NCBI GenBank assembly: GCA_964386925.1
Contig: CAYLUU010000021.1
Location: 1 to 28,013 of the forward strand
Source of the DNA: CAG-791 sp964386925
GTDB lineage: Bacteria > Bacillota > Clostridia > Lachnospirales > Lachnospiraceae
Reading direction: 5' to 3'
Length of the DNA: 28,013 nt
Under the pieces are notes generated by a model that had not been told where the DNA came from, did not search any database, and saw only the letters and a program-made list of their open reading frames with translations. The position numbers and the translations under genes were made by a program. Shown here piece by piece: positions 7,384 to 15,166 of the stretch (the first letter of the stretch is position 1; every line of letters begins with the position of its first letter).

Positions 7384-8487
7384 ATGAGCGACAAGAAAAC
7401 AATTCTGATATTGGCCAATTCTTCCGGCGGATTGTACGATTTCCGTAATGAGCTGGTGCAAAAGCTCCTGGAAAAATACCGGGTGGTTGCGAGCCTGCCG
7501 GATACGGTGAAGACGGACCTCCTGGAGCAGGAAGGTGTCATCGTGGAGATGACGAAGATCAATCGCCGTGGCATGAATCCCATGCAGGATCTGCAGCTTC
7601 TGAGTGCATATAAAAAGCTGATTCGCAAATACCAGCCGGCATTGGTTCTTACCTACACGATTAAGCCCAATGTCTACGGCGGCTATGCCTGTCGGAAGGC
7701 TGGTGTTCCGTATCTGCCGACGATTACAGGACTTGGCAGCACCTTCCAGAAGAGCGGCCCGCTCCTCATGCTGGTGGAGCGCATGTATCATGAAGGAATG
7801 AAAAAGGCGGCCTGTGTGTTCTTCCAGAACGAGGAGAACCGCCAGATTTTCCGCCGCTCGGGATTGATCAGCGGAAGAGATCGGCTGGTACCGGGTTCGG
7901 GCGTCAGTTTGAAGGTGTGGCAGCCGATGCCCTATCCGGAGAACAGTGGTACGAAGTTCCTCTATGTCGGCCGTGTCATGAAGGAAAAAGGAATTGAAGA
8001 GTTCCTGCGGGCAGCGGAGGTGCTGCATTCCGAGAAGGTGACCTTTGCAATCTGCGGCTATTGCGATGAGGATTATCAGGAGGAGCTGGATGCGAGAAGC
8101 TCCCGCGGCGAGATCATTCAGCTCGGTTTCCATCCGGATATGCATGAGTATTATCGTGATTGCTCTGCTGTCGTAATGCCGACCTGGCATGAGGGAATGT
8201 CGAATGTTCTGATGGAGGCTTCTGCCTGTGCGCGGCCGGTCATTGCATCGAACATTTCTGGATGCCGCGAGATCTATGAGGATGGTGTTACCGGTTACGG
8301 CTTTGCACCGCACTCGGCAAATGAACTGATCCGTACGCTGAAGCATTTCCTGACGCTGGACCGCAATCAGAGAGCGGCTATGGGACGGGCCGGCAGACAG
8401 AAGATGGAAGAAGAATTCGATCGGGAAAAGGTGGCTGCAGCCTACCTGGAAGAAATCGAGAAGGCGATCGGAGACGCAGAAGTATAG
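7384..8487 (+). CDS. Family 4 glycosyltransferase, PglA-like
   Basis: A 367-residue GT-B glycosyltransferase. The N-terminal acceptor domain contains ILANSSGGLYDFRNEL, the TYTIKPNVYGG segment and ITGLGSTF, as in PglA/CapM-type enzymes that add HexNAc or related sugars to the first lipid-linked sugar. The C-terminal donor domain has FLYVGRVMKEKGIEEFL and the EX7E motif in HEGMSNVLMEAS. The start is ATG 7384 after AGAGGAAAA (7372-7380); the TTG at 7366 precedes that site. Being the first glycosyltransferase after the PglC-like gene, it probably adds the second sugar, by analogy with the Pgl pathway. The 77-base gap upstream shows no clear promoter. Donor and acceptor sugars are unknown. Confidence 0.85.
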   Translation: MSDKKTILILANSSGGLYDFRNELVQKLLEKYRVVASLPDTVKTDLLEQEGVIVEMTKINRRGMNPMQDLQLLSAYKKLIRKYQPALVLTYTIKPNVYGGYACRKAGVPYLPTITGLGSTFQKSGPLLMLVERMYHEGMKKAACVFFQNEENRQIFRRSGLISGRDRLVPGSGVSLKVWQPMPYPENSGTKFLYVGRVMKEKGIEEFLRAAEVLHSEKVTFAICGYCDEDYQEELDARSSRGEIIQLGFHPDMHEYYRDCSAVVMPTWHEGMSNVLMEASACARPVIASNISGCREIYEDGVTGYGFAPHSANELIRTLKHFLTLDRNQRAAMGRAGRQKMEEEFDREKVAAAYLEEIEKAIGDAEV

Positions 8488-8550
8488 CTTCGTACGCGAA
8501 GTGCAGAGCCGTTCGGGTTTCATGGAGCAAAAGACCGTTTGACTCCAACA

Positions 8551-8588
8551 TCACTTACATTGAAGTGGGTAGGTATTAAACAGATGCA
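8551..8588. repeat. R1 right-end remnant at a gene start (R1d)
   Basis: The stretch ending GGTATTAAACAGATG lines up with the right end of R1a (GGTGCTAAACAGATA) and with the preceding TTGAA block. The last bases of the remnant contain the ATG (8584-8586) used by the next glycosyltransferase, where intact copies read ATA or ATAC. Only this end is recognisable. Confidence 0.45.
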
Positions 8589-9693
8589 GAAGATCGCTTT
8601 TCACTTGAATTGTCTGGTCCATGGCGGCTGTGAGCGCGTGGTATCCAACCTGGCCAACAAATTTGCTGAGGAAGGCTATGACGTATATGTCACAGTGGAA
8701 TGGATTGATCAGGATGAATTCAAACTGGATCCCCGCGTACATCACGTGAATGTCGGACTGAAGCCGGAGGACGAACAGAAGGGCCGCTGGACAAAGTTCT
8801 ATCTGCGGATCAAATATCTAAGGGACTTCCTGAAGGAGGTACAGCCGGATGTCCTGTGTGCCTATATGCACAGGCCGAACTTCCGGGCACTGACGGCGGC
8901 ACTGGGACTGAAGACGCCGGTGATCATCTCCATTCGGAACAATCCGGAGCCCTTCTATGGGCACTGGACAGATAAGCTTCAGATTAAACTTCTCTTCCCG
9001 CGGGCGAACGGCTGTGTCTATCAGACGGCCGAGCAGAGGGAGTATTTCAAGCCCTATCTGCAGGAAAAATCCAGGGTCATCATGAATCCAGTCAATGACA
9101 AATACATTCAGCTGCCCGACCCGGACTATGAGCATCAGGAGAAGGTGGTAGTTCAGAGCTCACGCCTGGTTGGATTCAAAAATCAGGCGATGCTGCTGCG
9201 GGCCTTTGCAAGAGTTCACCGCAGCCATCCGGACTGGTCCCTTCGAATCTACGGACCGGATGCCGAGGATGGAACGAAGGAGCAGCTGGAACAGATTATT
9301 AAGGACAATCACGCAGAGAGCTGGATGCAGCTCATGGGCGGAACGGATCAGCTGGAGCAGCTGATTCCGAAGGCGTCGATCTATACACTGCCCTCGAATT
9401 ACGAAGGGATGCCCAATGCATTGATGGAAGCCATGGCGATGGGAATGCCGTGCATCTCCACCGATTGCCCGTCCGGCGCGCCGCGGATTCTCATTCAGGA
9501 TGGTGTTAACGGCCTGCTGATCCCGGTCGGAGATGAGGATGCCATGGCGGCAGCTCTGACAAAGCTCATGGATGATCCGAAGCTGCGTGTCCGTATGGGG
9601 CAGGAAGCACGGAAGATCCGCGAGATTGCCAGCACGGAAACCATCTATGAACAGTGGAAAGAGTACATGGAGAGCGTGATCGAAGAGTCGTAG
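8584..9693 (+). CDS. Family 4 glycosyltransferase
   Basis: A 369-residue GT-B enzyme. It begins MQKIAFHLNCLVHGGCERVV, where the GG-x-ERV motif is the usual acceptor-side loop of family 4. The donor domain has VVVQSSRLVGFKNQ and EX7E in YEGMPNALMEAM, followed by DCPSGAPRILI. An in-frame TTG at 8539 would extend it, but family alignment favours ATG 8584. Only a weak TAGG (8570-8573) precedes this ATG, and it lies in an R1 remnant. The protein is clearly paralogous to the next gene, sharing the EGMPNALxEAM, STDCPxGxPR and NGLLxPV blocks, as PglJ and PglH do in the Pgl pathway. The last bases overlap an R1 fragment, so the final residues may have been altered by that insertion. Sugar specificity is unknown. 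Confidence 0.85.
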   Translation: MQKIAFHLNCLVHGGCERVVSNLANKFAEEGYDVYVTVEWIDQDEFKLDPRVHHVNVGLKPEDEQKGRWTKFYLRIKYLRDFLKEVQPDVLCAYMHRPNFRALTAALGLKTPVIISIRNNPEPFYGHWTDKLQIKLLFPRANGCVYQTAEQREYFKPYLQEKSRVIMNPVNDKYIQLPDPDYEHQEKVVVQSSRLVGFKNQAMLLRAFARVHRSHPDWSLRIYGPDAEDGTKEQLEQIIKDNHAESWMQLMGGTDQLEQLIPKASIYTLPSNYEGMPNALMEAMAMGMPCISTDCPSGAPRILIQDGVNGLLIPVGDEDAMAAALTKLMDDPKLRVRMGQEARKIREIASTETIYEQWKEYMESVIEES

Positions 9694-9730
9694 CCTCTCT
9701 GACCAGCCACATCGAGGTTTTCCGAATGCA
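9692..9730. repeat. R1 internal fragment across a gene junction (R1e)
   Basis: The block CCAGCCACATCGAGGTTTTC (9702-9721) matches the reverse complement of R1a positions 871-895 nearly exactly, and GAGCCTCT-like bases precede it. It covers the stop codon of one glycosyltransferase gene and the ribosome binding site and start codon of the next. No outer stem remains. Confidence 0.75.
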
Positions 9731-10982
9731 AAGAGAAAGCTGCATCGGCAGAATTGATGGTATCGAAATGAATAACGCAGAGGAACAAAAACTGCAGAGG
9801 TCAAAACCGCATATTTTCCTGTACATCGGATCCCTGCAGAAGGGCGGTGCCGAGCGCGTCATGACGAATCTGGCTGAGCATCTGTATGTCCAGGGCTGGC
9901 AGGTGACGATGGTGACAACCTATTTTCGCCCACCGGAATATGCATTGCCGCACGGATTGTGGGATGCATCCACAGGTGAGCCCTATGGAGAAGAGTGCGA
10001 GACGGTCTCCTGGGGAAGACAGCGCTCGGCCCAGATACAGCCGGCCGGCATTCGGCGAATTTATTCGGATCCGCCTCAGGAGGAACTGGAAAAGGGGAGG
10101 CTGCACGGCTTCCGGACGCGTTACCGGACCTTGCGGAGCATTTGGGAGCAGGAAAAGCCCGACATCATCCTGTCCTTTATCGGGTACAACAACATCTTCG
10201 CCCTGCTGACAAGCCGGGGGCTTGGCATTCCGGTGGCGGTCAGTGTGCGTTCGAATCCGTCCAGAGAATACGCTTCAAGGAAGCTTCGGATTCCTGCGAT
10301 GGCACTCTTTCGTCAGGCAGCCGGCGTGATCCTGCAGACGGAAGAAGCGAAACGATTCTTCCCGGAAGCGATTCAGAGAAAAGCCTGCATCCTGCCGAAT
10401 GCGCTGAACCCGGATTTCATTCGTCCTGTGTATGAGGGCGAGCGAACCTGCGAAGTGGTCAGTGTCGGCCGTCTGGATGAGAACAAAAATGAGGCTCTGT
10501 TGCTGCGGGCCTTTGCGGGCACCAGGGAGCAGCATCCGGAATATGTGCTGCGTCTGTATGGCGACGGTCCGGCAAGAAAATCGCTGGAGGCACTCACACA
10601 GGAGCTGGGAATGACGGACTGTGTGGTGTTCGAAGGTGTAGTGGATCAGGTCCGAACCAGAATTGAGCGGAGCAGAATCTATGTCCTGTCATCGAAAGAG
10701 GAAGGAATGCCGAATGCTCTGCTGGAAGCGATGAGTGCAGGACTTGCCTGCGTTTCGACGGACTGCCCCTGCGGCGGTCCAAGGGAGCTGATTACACATG
10801 GCAGGAACGGGCTGCTGGTGCCGGTAGACGACGTACCGGCTATGACCGCAGCGCTCCTGCAGCTGATGGAGCATCCGGAGGATGCAAGGCAGATGGGTAT
10901 GGAAGCCTCCCGGGTACAGGAAACCTACAATCTCGAGGCAGTGAATCGCAGGTGGGAGGAGTACCTCGCAGGATTGATATAG
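9726..10982 (+). CDS. Family 4 glycosyltransferase, start region inside a repeat fragment
   Basis: About 418 residues in the GT-B fold. The conserved body starts at HIFLYIGSLQKGGAERVMTN; the donor domain has VVSVGRLDENKNEALLL and EX7E in EEGMPNALLEAM, then STDCPCGGPRELI. It is a paralogue of the preceding enzyme, with an insertion in the acceptor domain (about residues 60-130, including the ARG/SER-rich part around EECETVSWGRQRS). Three in-frame starts exist: 9654 would overlap the previous gene by 40 bases, 9726 has GAGG (9713-9716) eight bases upstream, and 9768 has no clear site. I prefer 9726. That binding site belongs to an R1 fragment, so translation signals here are probably repeat-derived. 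It likely adds a later sugar; specificity is unknown. Confidence 0.82.
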   Translation: MQRESCIGRIDGIEMNNAEEQKLQRSKPHIFLYIGSLQKGGAERVMTNLAEHLYVQGWQVTMVTTYFRPPEYALPHGLWDASTGEPYGEECETVSWGRQRSAQIQPAGIRRIYSDPPQEELEKGRLHGFRTRYRTLRSIWEQEKPDIILSFIGYNNIFALLTSRGLGIPVAVSVRSNPSREYASRKLRIPAMALFRQAAGVILQTEEAKRFFPEAIQRKACILPNALNPDFIRPVYEGERTCEVVSVGRLDENKNEALLLRAFAGTREQHPEYVLRLYGDGPARKSLEALTQELGMTDCVVFEGVVDQVRTRIERSRIYVLSSKEEGMPNALLEAMSAGLACVSTDCPCGGPRELITHGRNGLLVPVDDVPAMTAALLQLMEHPEDARQMGMEASRVQETYNLEAVNRRWEEYLAGLI

Positions 10983-10997
10983 GCGCATTTGTATATC

Positions 10998-11142
10998 CCT
11001 CGGGGAGGCAGACTCGATCCGCGTGGGGTCCGCTCTCGCTACGTCCTTTGCCTAGCGGTACTAAGCTCGCAAGGTACGCTCGCAAGTACCGAGGCAAAGC
11101 AAGTACCCCACAGCCGGATCCGAGTCTGTCTTCCACTCGAGG
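10998..11142. repeat. Long inverted repeat R3
   Basis: CCTCG (10998-11002) pairs with CGAGG (11138-11142), CAGACTCGATCCG (11009-11021) with CGGATCCGAGTCTG (11115-11128), and CCTTTGCCTAGCGGTACT (11045-11062) with AGTACCGAGGCAAAG (11085-11099). The loop holds a short direct repeat, GCTCGCAAG, twice. The unit fills most of the 190-base gap between a glycosyltransferase and the MBOAT gene. It is different in sequence from R1 and R2. Confidence 0.8.
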
Positions 11143-11171
11143 TAGTGGCTGATAAAGGTATTCATGTAGGC

Positions 11172-12770
11172 ATGCAGTTTAATTCACTCTATTTCTTAAT
11201 CTTCTTCCTGCCGGTTACTCTGGCAGGATATTATCTGTTGGGACGGAAGGTCCGTGAGCGCGGTGGTGCGGAGCATCTCTGCGGGACTGGCAATGGGTCC
11301 TCTTTTTTGCGTGCCGACTGGTTTCTGATCATTGCCTCACTGGTGTTCTATGGGGTGGCCAATGTCTGGTACCCGGTGATGCTGGCAGTGCTGATTCTCG
11401 TGAACTGGTTCATTGCAAGGAAGGCATCACCTGCAGGCAGTCAGAGGCCAACGCCCTTGCCAACTTCCGGTACAGAAGGAGAATTGGAAGAGGATCACAG
11501 CGCAGGGGAAACGGAGAATATAAAGAACAGCGACCGGTTGAGAAAGCGCTGGATGGTTCTGGGCGTTGTTTTCAATGTCGGTGTCCTGGGCGTGTTCAAG
11601 TACACGAATTTCTTCCTGGAGAATTTGAATGCCTTGCTGAAGACTGATCTTGCGATGGTGAATCTGTTCCTGCCGCTCGGCATCAGCTTTATCATTTTCT
11701 CGCAGATTTCCTGGATTGTGGACTGTTATCGCGGCAGTCTGGAGCAGCCGGTTTCGTTCCGGGAGTATGCACTGTATTCGGTGTTCTTTCCGAAGATTAC
11801 GCAGGGGCCGATTACAACAATGCGGGACTTTCTGCCGCAGCTGCGTTCGGAGAAAAGAGGAAGCCTTGACAGCAGCGGAATGGTGATCGGCATTCAGATG
11901 TTCACCTGCGGACTGTTCAAAAAGCTGGTCCTCGCGGATCCTCTTGGAACGGTGGTGACCACGTACTATTCGAACTTTTCTTATCGCTCCAACGTGGACA
12001 GCCTGATCGTGATGCTGGCTTATACCTTCCAGATTTACATGGATTTCTCGGGTTATTCCGACATGGCACTTGGCGTTGCCAGGATGCTGGGATTTGAGCT
12101 GCCGGCCAACTTCAATTCGCCGTATCGCGCAGGCTCCGTTACGGACTTCTGGAGACGGTGGCACATCAGTTTGTCGACGTTCCTGAGGGAGTATGTCTAT
12201 TTCCCGCTCGGCGGGAGCCGGAAGGGGAAGCTTCGAACTTATGTGAACATTATGGTTGTGTTCCTCGTCAGCGGCATCTGGCACGGTGCGAACTGGACCT
12301 TCATTCTGTGGGGAGTGCTTCACGGCCTTGCGCAGGTGATCGAGCGGTTCCTGGGAAAGCTGTATCAGAAGGTATGGCTGCCGATTCGCTGGGCGATCAC
12401 TTTCTATGTCACGAGCATGCTGTGGATGCTGTTCCAGAGCGACTCCTATGCGGAGTTTCAGCGATTCCGCTGGCATTTGACAGTAGACAAGTCCGGATAT
12501 TATTCCAGTGATCTTGCAAAGTGTTTTCACATCACGGGAGTGCGGGCTGCGCTGTCCATGCTGCATCTGCCGTGCGGGGATGCGGCGGTTGGCTGGGTAT
12601 GCACGGCAATTTTCCTTGGAGGCTGTATGGCCGTATGCCTGCTCCTTCCAAACAACCAGAAGCGAAAATATCGCGTGAGCGCAGGATCGCTCCTGGTGAC
12701 CTTAGGAATGCTCATCATCTGCCTGCTGTCGATGAGCGGAGTGTCGTCATTTATTTATAACGACTTTTAA
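11172..12770 (+). CDS. MBOAT-family O-acyltransferase (AlgI/DltB-like)
   Basis: A 532-residue polytopic membrane protein of the membrane-bound O-acyltransferase family. The hallmark region reads YMDFSGYSDMALGVARMLG, then SVTDFWRRWHISLSTFLREY and the catalytic histidine H371 in SGIWHGANWTFILWG. The family moves acyl groups, usually acetyl, across the membrane to extracellular polysaccharide. An in-frame open stretch upstream (from 10989) runs through repeat R3 and is not protein-like, so ATG 11172 is chosen: MQFNSLYFLIFFLP is the normal family N terminus. The ribosome binding site is weak (GTAGG next to the ATG, AAAGG at 11155-11159). A hydrophilic, Gly/Ser/Glu-rich loop of about 40 residues (about residues 84-122) between early helices is longer than usual. 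The SGNH-like protein after it is its likely partner. Confidence 0.88.
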   Translation: MQFNSLYFLIFFLPVTLAGYYLLGRKVRERGGAEHLCGTGNGSSFLRADWFLIIASLVFYGVANVWYPVMLAVLILVNWFIARKASPAGSQRPTPLPTSGTEGELEEDHSAGETENIKNSDRLRKRWMVLGVVFNVGVLGVFKYTNFFLENLNALLKTDLAMVNLFLPLGISFIIFSQISWIVDCYRGSLEQPVSFREYALYSVFFPKITQGPITTMRDFLPQLRSEKRGSLDSSGMVIGIQMFTCGLFKKLVLADPLGTVVTTYYSNFSYRSNVDSLIVMLAYTFQIYMDFSGYSDMALGVARMLGFELPANFNSPYRAGSVTDFWRRWHISLSTFLREYVYFPLGGSRKGKLRTYVNIMVVFLVSGIWHGANWTFILWGVLHGLAQVIERFLGKLYQKVWLPIRWAITFYVTSMLWMLFQSDSYAEFQRFRWHLTVDKSGYYSSDLAKCFHITGVRAALSMLHLPCGDAAVGWVCTAIFLGGCMAVCLLLPNNQKRKYRVSAGSLLVTLGMLIICLLSMSGVSSFIYNDF

Positions 12771-12773
12771 AAA

Positions 12774-12911
12774 GCTCAGCACATGACAAGCGCAGCGTGA
12801 ATTGACTGCTCGCAGGCAAATTCACGAATGAGCTTGTCATGCGGCCAGGATCCGAAGGAACCCTGGCCGCCCAAATCGAGAAATGCGTAGCATTTTGAGA
12901 TGGGGGCTGAG
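12774..12911. repeat. R1 cloverleaf repeat, full architecture, reversed (R1f)
   Basis: The outer stem is CTCAGC (12775-12780) with GCTGAG (12906-12911). Hairpin 1 has perfect ATGACAAGC (12783-12791) with GCTTGTCAT (12832-12840), plus inner GTGAATT with AATTCAC and CTGC with GCAG. Hairpin 2 is GCGGCCAGG (12841-12849) with CCTGGCCGC (12862-12870). Hairpin 3 is ATCGAGAAATGC with GCATTTTGAGAT around GTA. The order and the TCGAG and GGCCAGG motifs match R1a read on the other strand. It ends 15 bases before the start codon of the next gene. Confidence 0.75.
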
Positions 12912-12926
12912 GAAAACGAGAAATCT

Positions 12927-14000
12927 ATGAAACCCAAAACGTGGCTCAAAGCTTTTCTTATCTACATAGTGGCGTTCCTTGCGGCAGTCGGCGGTCTGGT
13001 GATCTGGCTGGATCCGTTCTTTCATTACCATGCGCCGGTGTCCGGCTGGTACTACGAACTCGGTGACCAACGCAGTCAAAATGACGGGATCACCCGCCAT
13101 TTTACCTATGATGCCATCATTACCGGCACCAGCATGACCGAGAACTTCAAGACTTCAGAGTTCGATGGACTCTTCGGCACGAATTCGGTAAAGCTCCCCT
13201 ACCCCGGGGCAACCTTTAAGGAAATCAACGACAACCTTGAAGTCGCTTTTGAAACTCATGACAGTATTCAGTATGTTCTGCGTGCGTTGGATTATACGCA
13301 CATCACGGAGAATAAGGATGCAATGCGGGAGGACATGGGTGAGTACCCGGAGTACCTGTACGACAGCAATATTCTGAACGACGTGAAGTACCTGTGCAAC
13401 AAAGATGTTCTCCTCTATTATCTGTTGCCCATGCTGCAGAAAAAGCTCCGCGGCGAGGCGGGCGGTATTACATCCTTTGATGACTATGGGAGCAGTGCAG
13501 GGGATGAGTGTTCAAAGGAGAAAGCACTGGAAGGAATTGATTCCTTTTCCGCTGCGGAGTCGCAGGCTGAACTGACCGATGAGGAAATTCAGGAGATTCG
13601 GGAGAATATGGAACAGAACGTGATCTCCTTGGCAAAGGCGCACCCGGAGACGACGTTCCTGTATTTCTTCCCGCCGTATTCAGCGGCTTGGTGGGGGTGT
13701 CTCAAATCCGACGGCACGCTCGCGCGTCAGGTGCAGGCCGAGAAGATCGCGACCCAGATGATGCTCGAGGAGACGGACAATATTCAGGTTTATTCCTTTA
13801 ATGTTGACAAGACGGATGTGATCTTTGACCTTAACAATTACAAGGACACCGGCCATTACAGCGCAGCGGTGAATTCGCAGATCCTCACCTGGATTGCAGA
13901 TGGGGAGGGGCGGATCACCTTGGACCGGGTAGATTCCTACTATGAAAAGGAACTGCAGTATTATCTGGAATATGACTACAACCAGCTGCTGGGAGATTAA
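12927..14000 (+). CDS. SGNH-like membrane-anchored protein, probable partner of the MBOAT
   Basis: About 357 residues. An N-terminal signal-anchor helix (LIYIVAFLAAVGGLVIWLD) precedes an extracellular domain. The block ITGTSMTENFK places Ser69 in a GTSM motif like the first SGNH block, and DTGHYS gives D307-x2-H310, the usual Asp-His pair of SGNH/AlgJ-AlgX-type proteins. Such proteins commonly accompany MBOAT acyltransferases and complete acyl transfer to the glycan outside the cell. ATG 12927 (MKPKTWLK) is favoured because it gives a normal signal anchor; ATG 12900 would add nine residues and lies in an R1 element. GAGGA at 12909-12913 is rather distant. The stop codon overlaps that of the convergent LysR gene by two bases. 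Catalytic function is inferred. Confidence 0.72.
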   Translation: MKPKTWLKAFLIYIVAFLAAVGGLVIWLDPFFHYHAPVSGWYYELGDQRSQNDGITRHFTYDAIITGTSMTENFKTSEFDGLFGTNSVKLPYPGATFKEINDNLEVAFETHDSIQYVLRALDYTHITENKDAMREDMGEYPEYLYDSNILNDVKYLCNKDVLLYYLLPMLQKKLRGEAGGITSFDDYGSSAGDECSKEKALEGIDSFSAAESQAELTDEEIQEIRENMEQNVISLAKAHPETTFLYFFPPYSAAWWGCLKSDGTLARQVQAEKIATQMMLEETDNIQVYSFNVDKTDVIFDLNNYKDTGHYSAAVNSQILTWIADGEGRITLDRVDSYYEKELQYYLEYDYNQLLGD

Positions 14001-14941
14001 GATCGGGTAGTCTCGTGATACGAGGGCGGATCGAGCATCCAGCTTTCAAAGGAGCAGATGTTTTCATCTGCAGAAATAAAGTTTTCAAGCTGCTGCTCGA
14101 ATTGTTGGATGACCTCACGATGATTCACATTAGGGTAGCGATTCTGGATCGCATAGCAGATTCTGGGCGGAGGCGGAGTCTTCAGTTTGTAAAAAGTCAG
14201 ATTTGGGTTTGCTTGCATTGCGCCCCTAATGACAGACATAGGGGCAATGGCCCATAGTTCTCCGCAGAGGTAACGCTGCAGCATAGAACCGGTGTTGACT
14301 GTCAATACCGGCTGAGATGCCGGACCAAAGTGACTGTCATGCCAGCTCTGATAATCTAAACCCCAATTCAGGAAAATCTCATTTTCGGCATTCAATTCAG
14401 AGCACGAAATCTGGTCACAATAAGAACTTCCTTTATCACAAATTAAATACATCAATTCTCGGTAAATCGGATTGCTGACAACATCGGGGTAGTTGATCCT
14501 CGAGAAAACCAATCCAATATCTGCGACGCGGCTCTCAACCAGTGAATAAATTTCATTGGAGTGGTGTGTTCGGATATTTAATCGAATATCCGTGTTCTTT
14601 ACACAGTACTTTGAAAAAAAGGATACAAGCGTATAGTTGTTAACAGCGTCAATGCTGGCAATGGTGAGTGTCGGTATGTTGCCTGTGCTCTTTAAATTCT
14701 GTGTATCCTTCCAAAGAGATGCCCATTGACTTGCAATGGGAATAAACGCATGGCCGTAGTTGGTGAGCTCAATACTCCGGTGGCCTTTTTGACGAATCAA
14801 AAGCGGAACGCCTAGTTCTGACTCGAGCTGCTGGATTCGCGAGGAGACGGTGGACTGGGAGACATACAGATATTTTGCGGCAGCAGAAATGCTGCTGTAG
14901 CTGATTGTGGTCAGGAAGGTCTCAATCTGTTCGTAAGTCAT
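13997..14941 (-). CDS. LysR-family transcriptional regulator
   Basis: A 314-residue regulator with the LysR N-terminal winged helix: TYEQIETFLTTISYSSISAA, then YLYVSQSTVSSRIQQLE and the wing. A co-inducer-binding domain begins near LTIASIDAVNNYTLVSFF. On its own strand it has AAGGAGCG before the ATG at 14941. The divergent MATE efflux gene, with 225 bases between, is the probable target. The gene is visibly more A/T-rich than the glycan cluster it abuts, suggesting a separate origin. Its 3' end meets the convergent SGNH-like gene, with the two stop codons overlapping at 13997-14000, leaving no room for a terminator between them. The ligand is unknown. Confidence 0.9.
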   Translation of the reverse strand: MTYEQIETFLTTISYSSISAAAKYLYVSQSTVSSRIQQLESELGVPLLIRQKGHRSIELTNYGHAFIPIASQWASLWKDTQNLKSTGNIPTLTIASIDAVNNYTLVSFFSKYCVKNTDIRLNIRTHHSNEIYSLVESRVADIGLVFSRINYPDVVSNPIYRELMYLICDKGSSYCDQISCSELNAENEIFLNWGLDYQSWHDSHFGPASQPVLTVNTGSMLQRYLCGELWAIAPMSVIRGAMQANPNLTFYKLKTPPPPRICYAIQNRYPNVNHREVIQQFEQQLENFISADENICSFESWMLDPPSYHETTRS

Positions 14942-14958
14942 GGCTTCGCTCCTTATAT

Positions 14959-14981
14959 AAATATCGAAAACACGAATATTT
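14959..14981. promoter_or_regulatory. Imperfect dyad, candidate LysR operator
   Basis: AAATATCG (14959-14966) and CGAATATTT (14973-14981) form an A/T-rich imperfect inverted repeat between the LysR start and its probable -10 box. LysR proteins often bind such dyads in their own promoter region, but no binding motif for this regulator is known to me. Confidence 0.35.
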
Positions 14982-15006
14982 TATATTGAATATATTTGTT
15001 TTACAA
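14978..15006 (-). promoter_or_regulatory. Candidate promoter of the LysR gene
   Basis: Read on the - strand, TTGTAA (15001-15006) and TAAAAT (14978-14983) are separated by 17 bases, close to the sigma-70/SigA consensus. The start codon is at 14941. The -10 box overlaps the edge of the dyad. Confidence 0.45.
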
Positions 15007-15107
15007 GCGATTAGGGGGCGATATATTGTAGCCACAATAAAGAATTATCGCGACAATTAGGCAGAGAAATAGAGGCAGCAAGTGTGAACACTTCGCCATT
15101 GGAGCCG

Positions 15108-15136
15108 GTGACGGAGTGTTCTCTGTTGTGTATAAT
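15108..15136 (+). promoter_or_regulatory. Candidate SigA-type promoter of the MATE gene
   Basis: GTGACG (15108-15113) is followed after 17 bases by a perfect TATAAT (15131-15136). The ribosome binding site GGAGG is at 15154-15158 and the start at 15167, leaving a very short leader. Confidence 0.65.
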
Positions 15137-15166
15137 CGGAAATTTTAAAAGCTGGAGGATCCTGAA

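Noticed and set aside
10989..11171. Extended N terminus of the MBOAT protein
   Set aside because: The 61 extra codons translate the R3 inverted repeat and are not protein-like; homologues start at the equivalent of ATG 11172.
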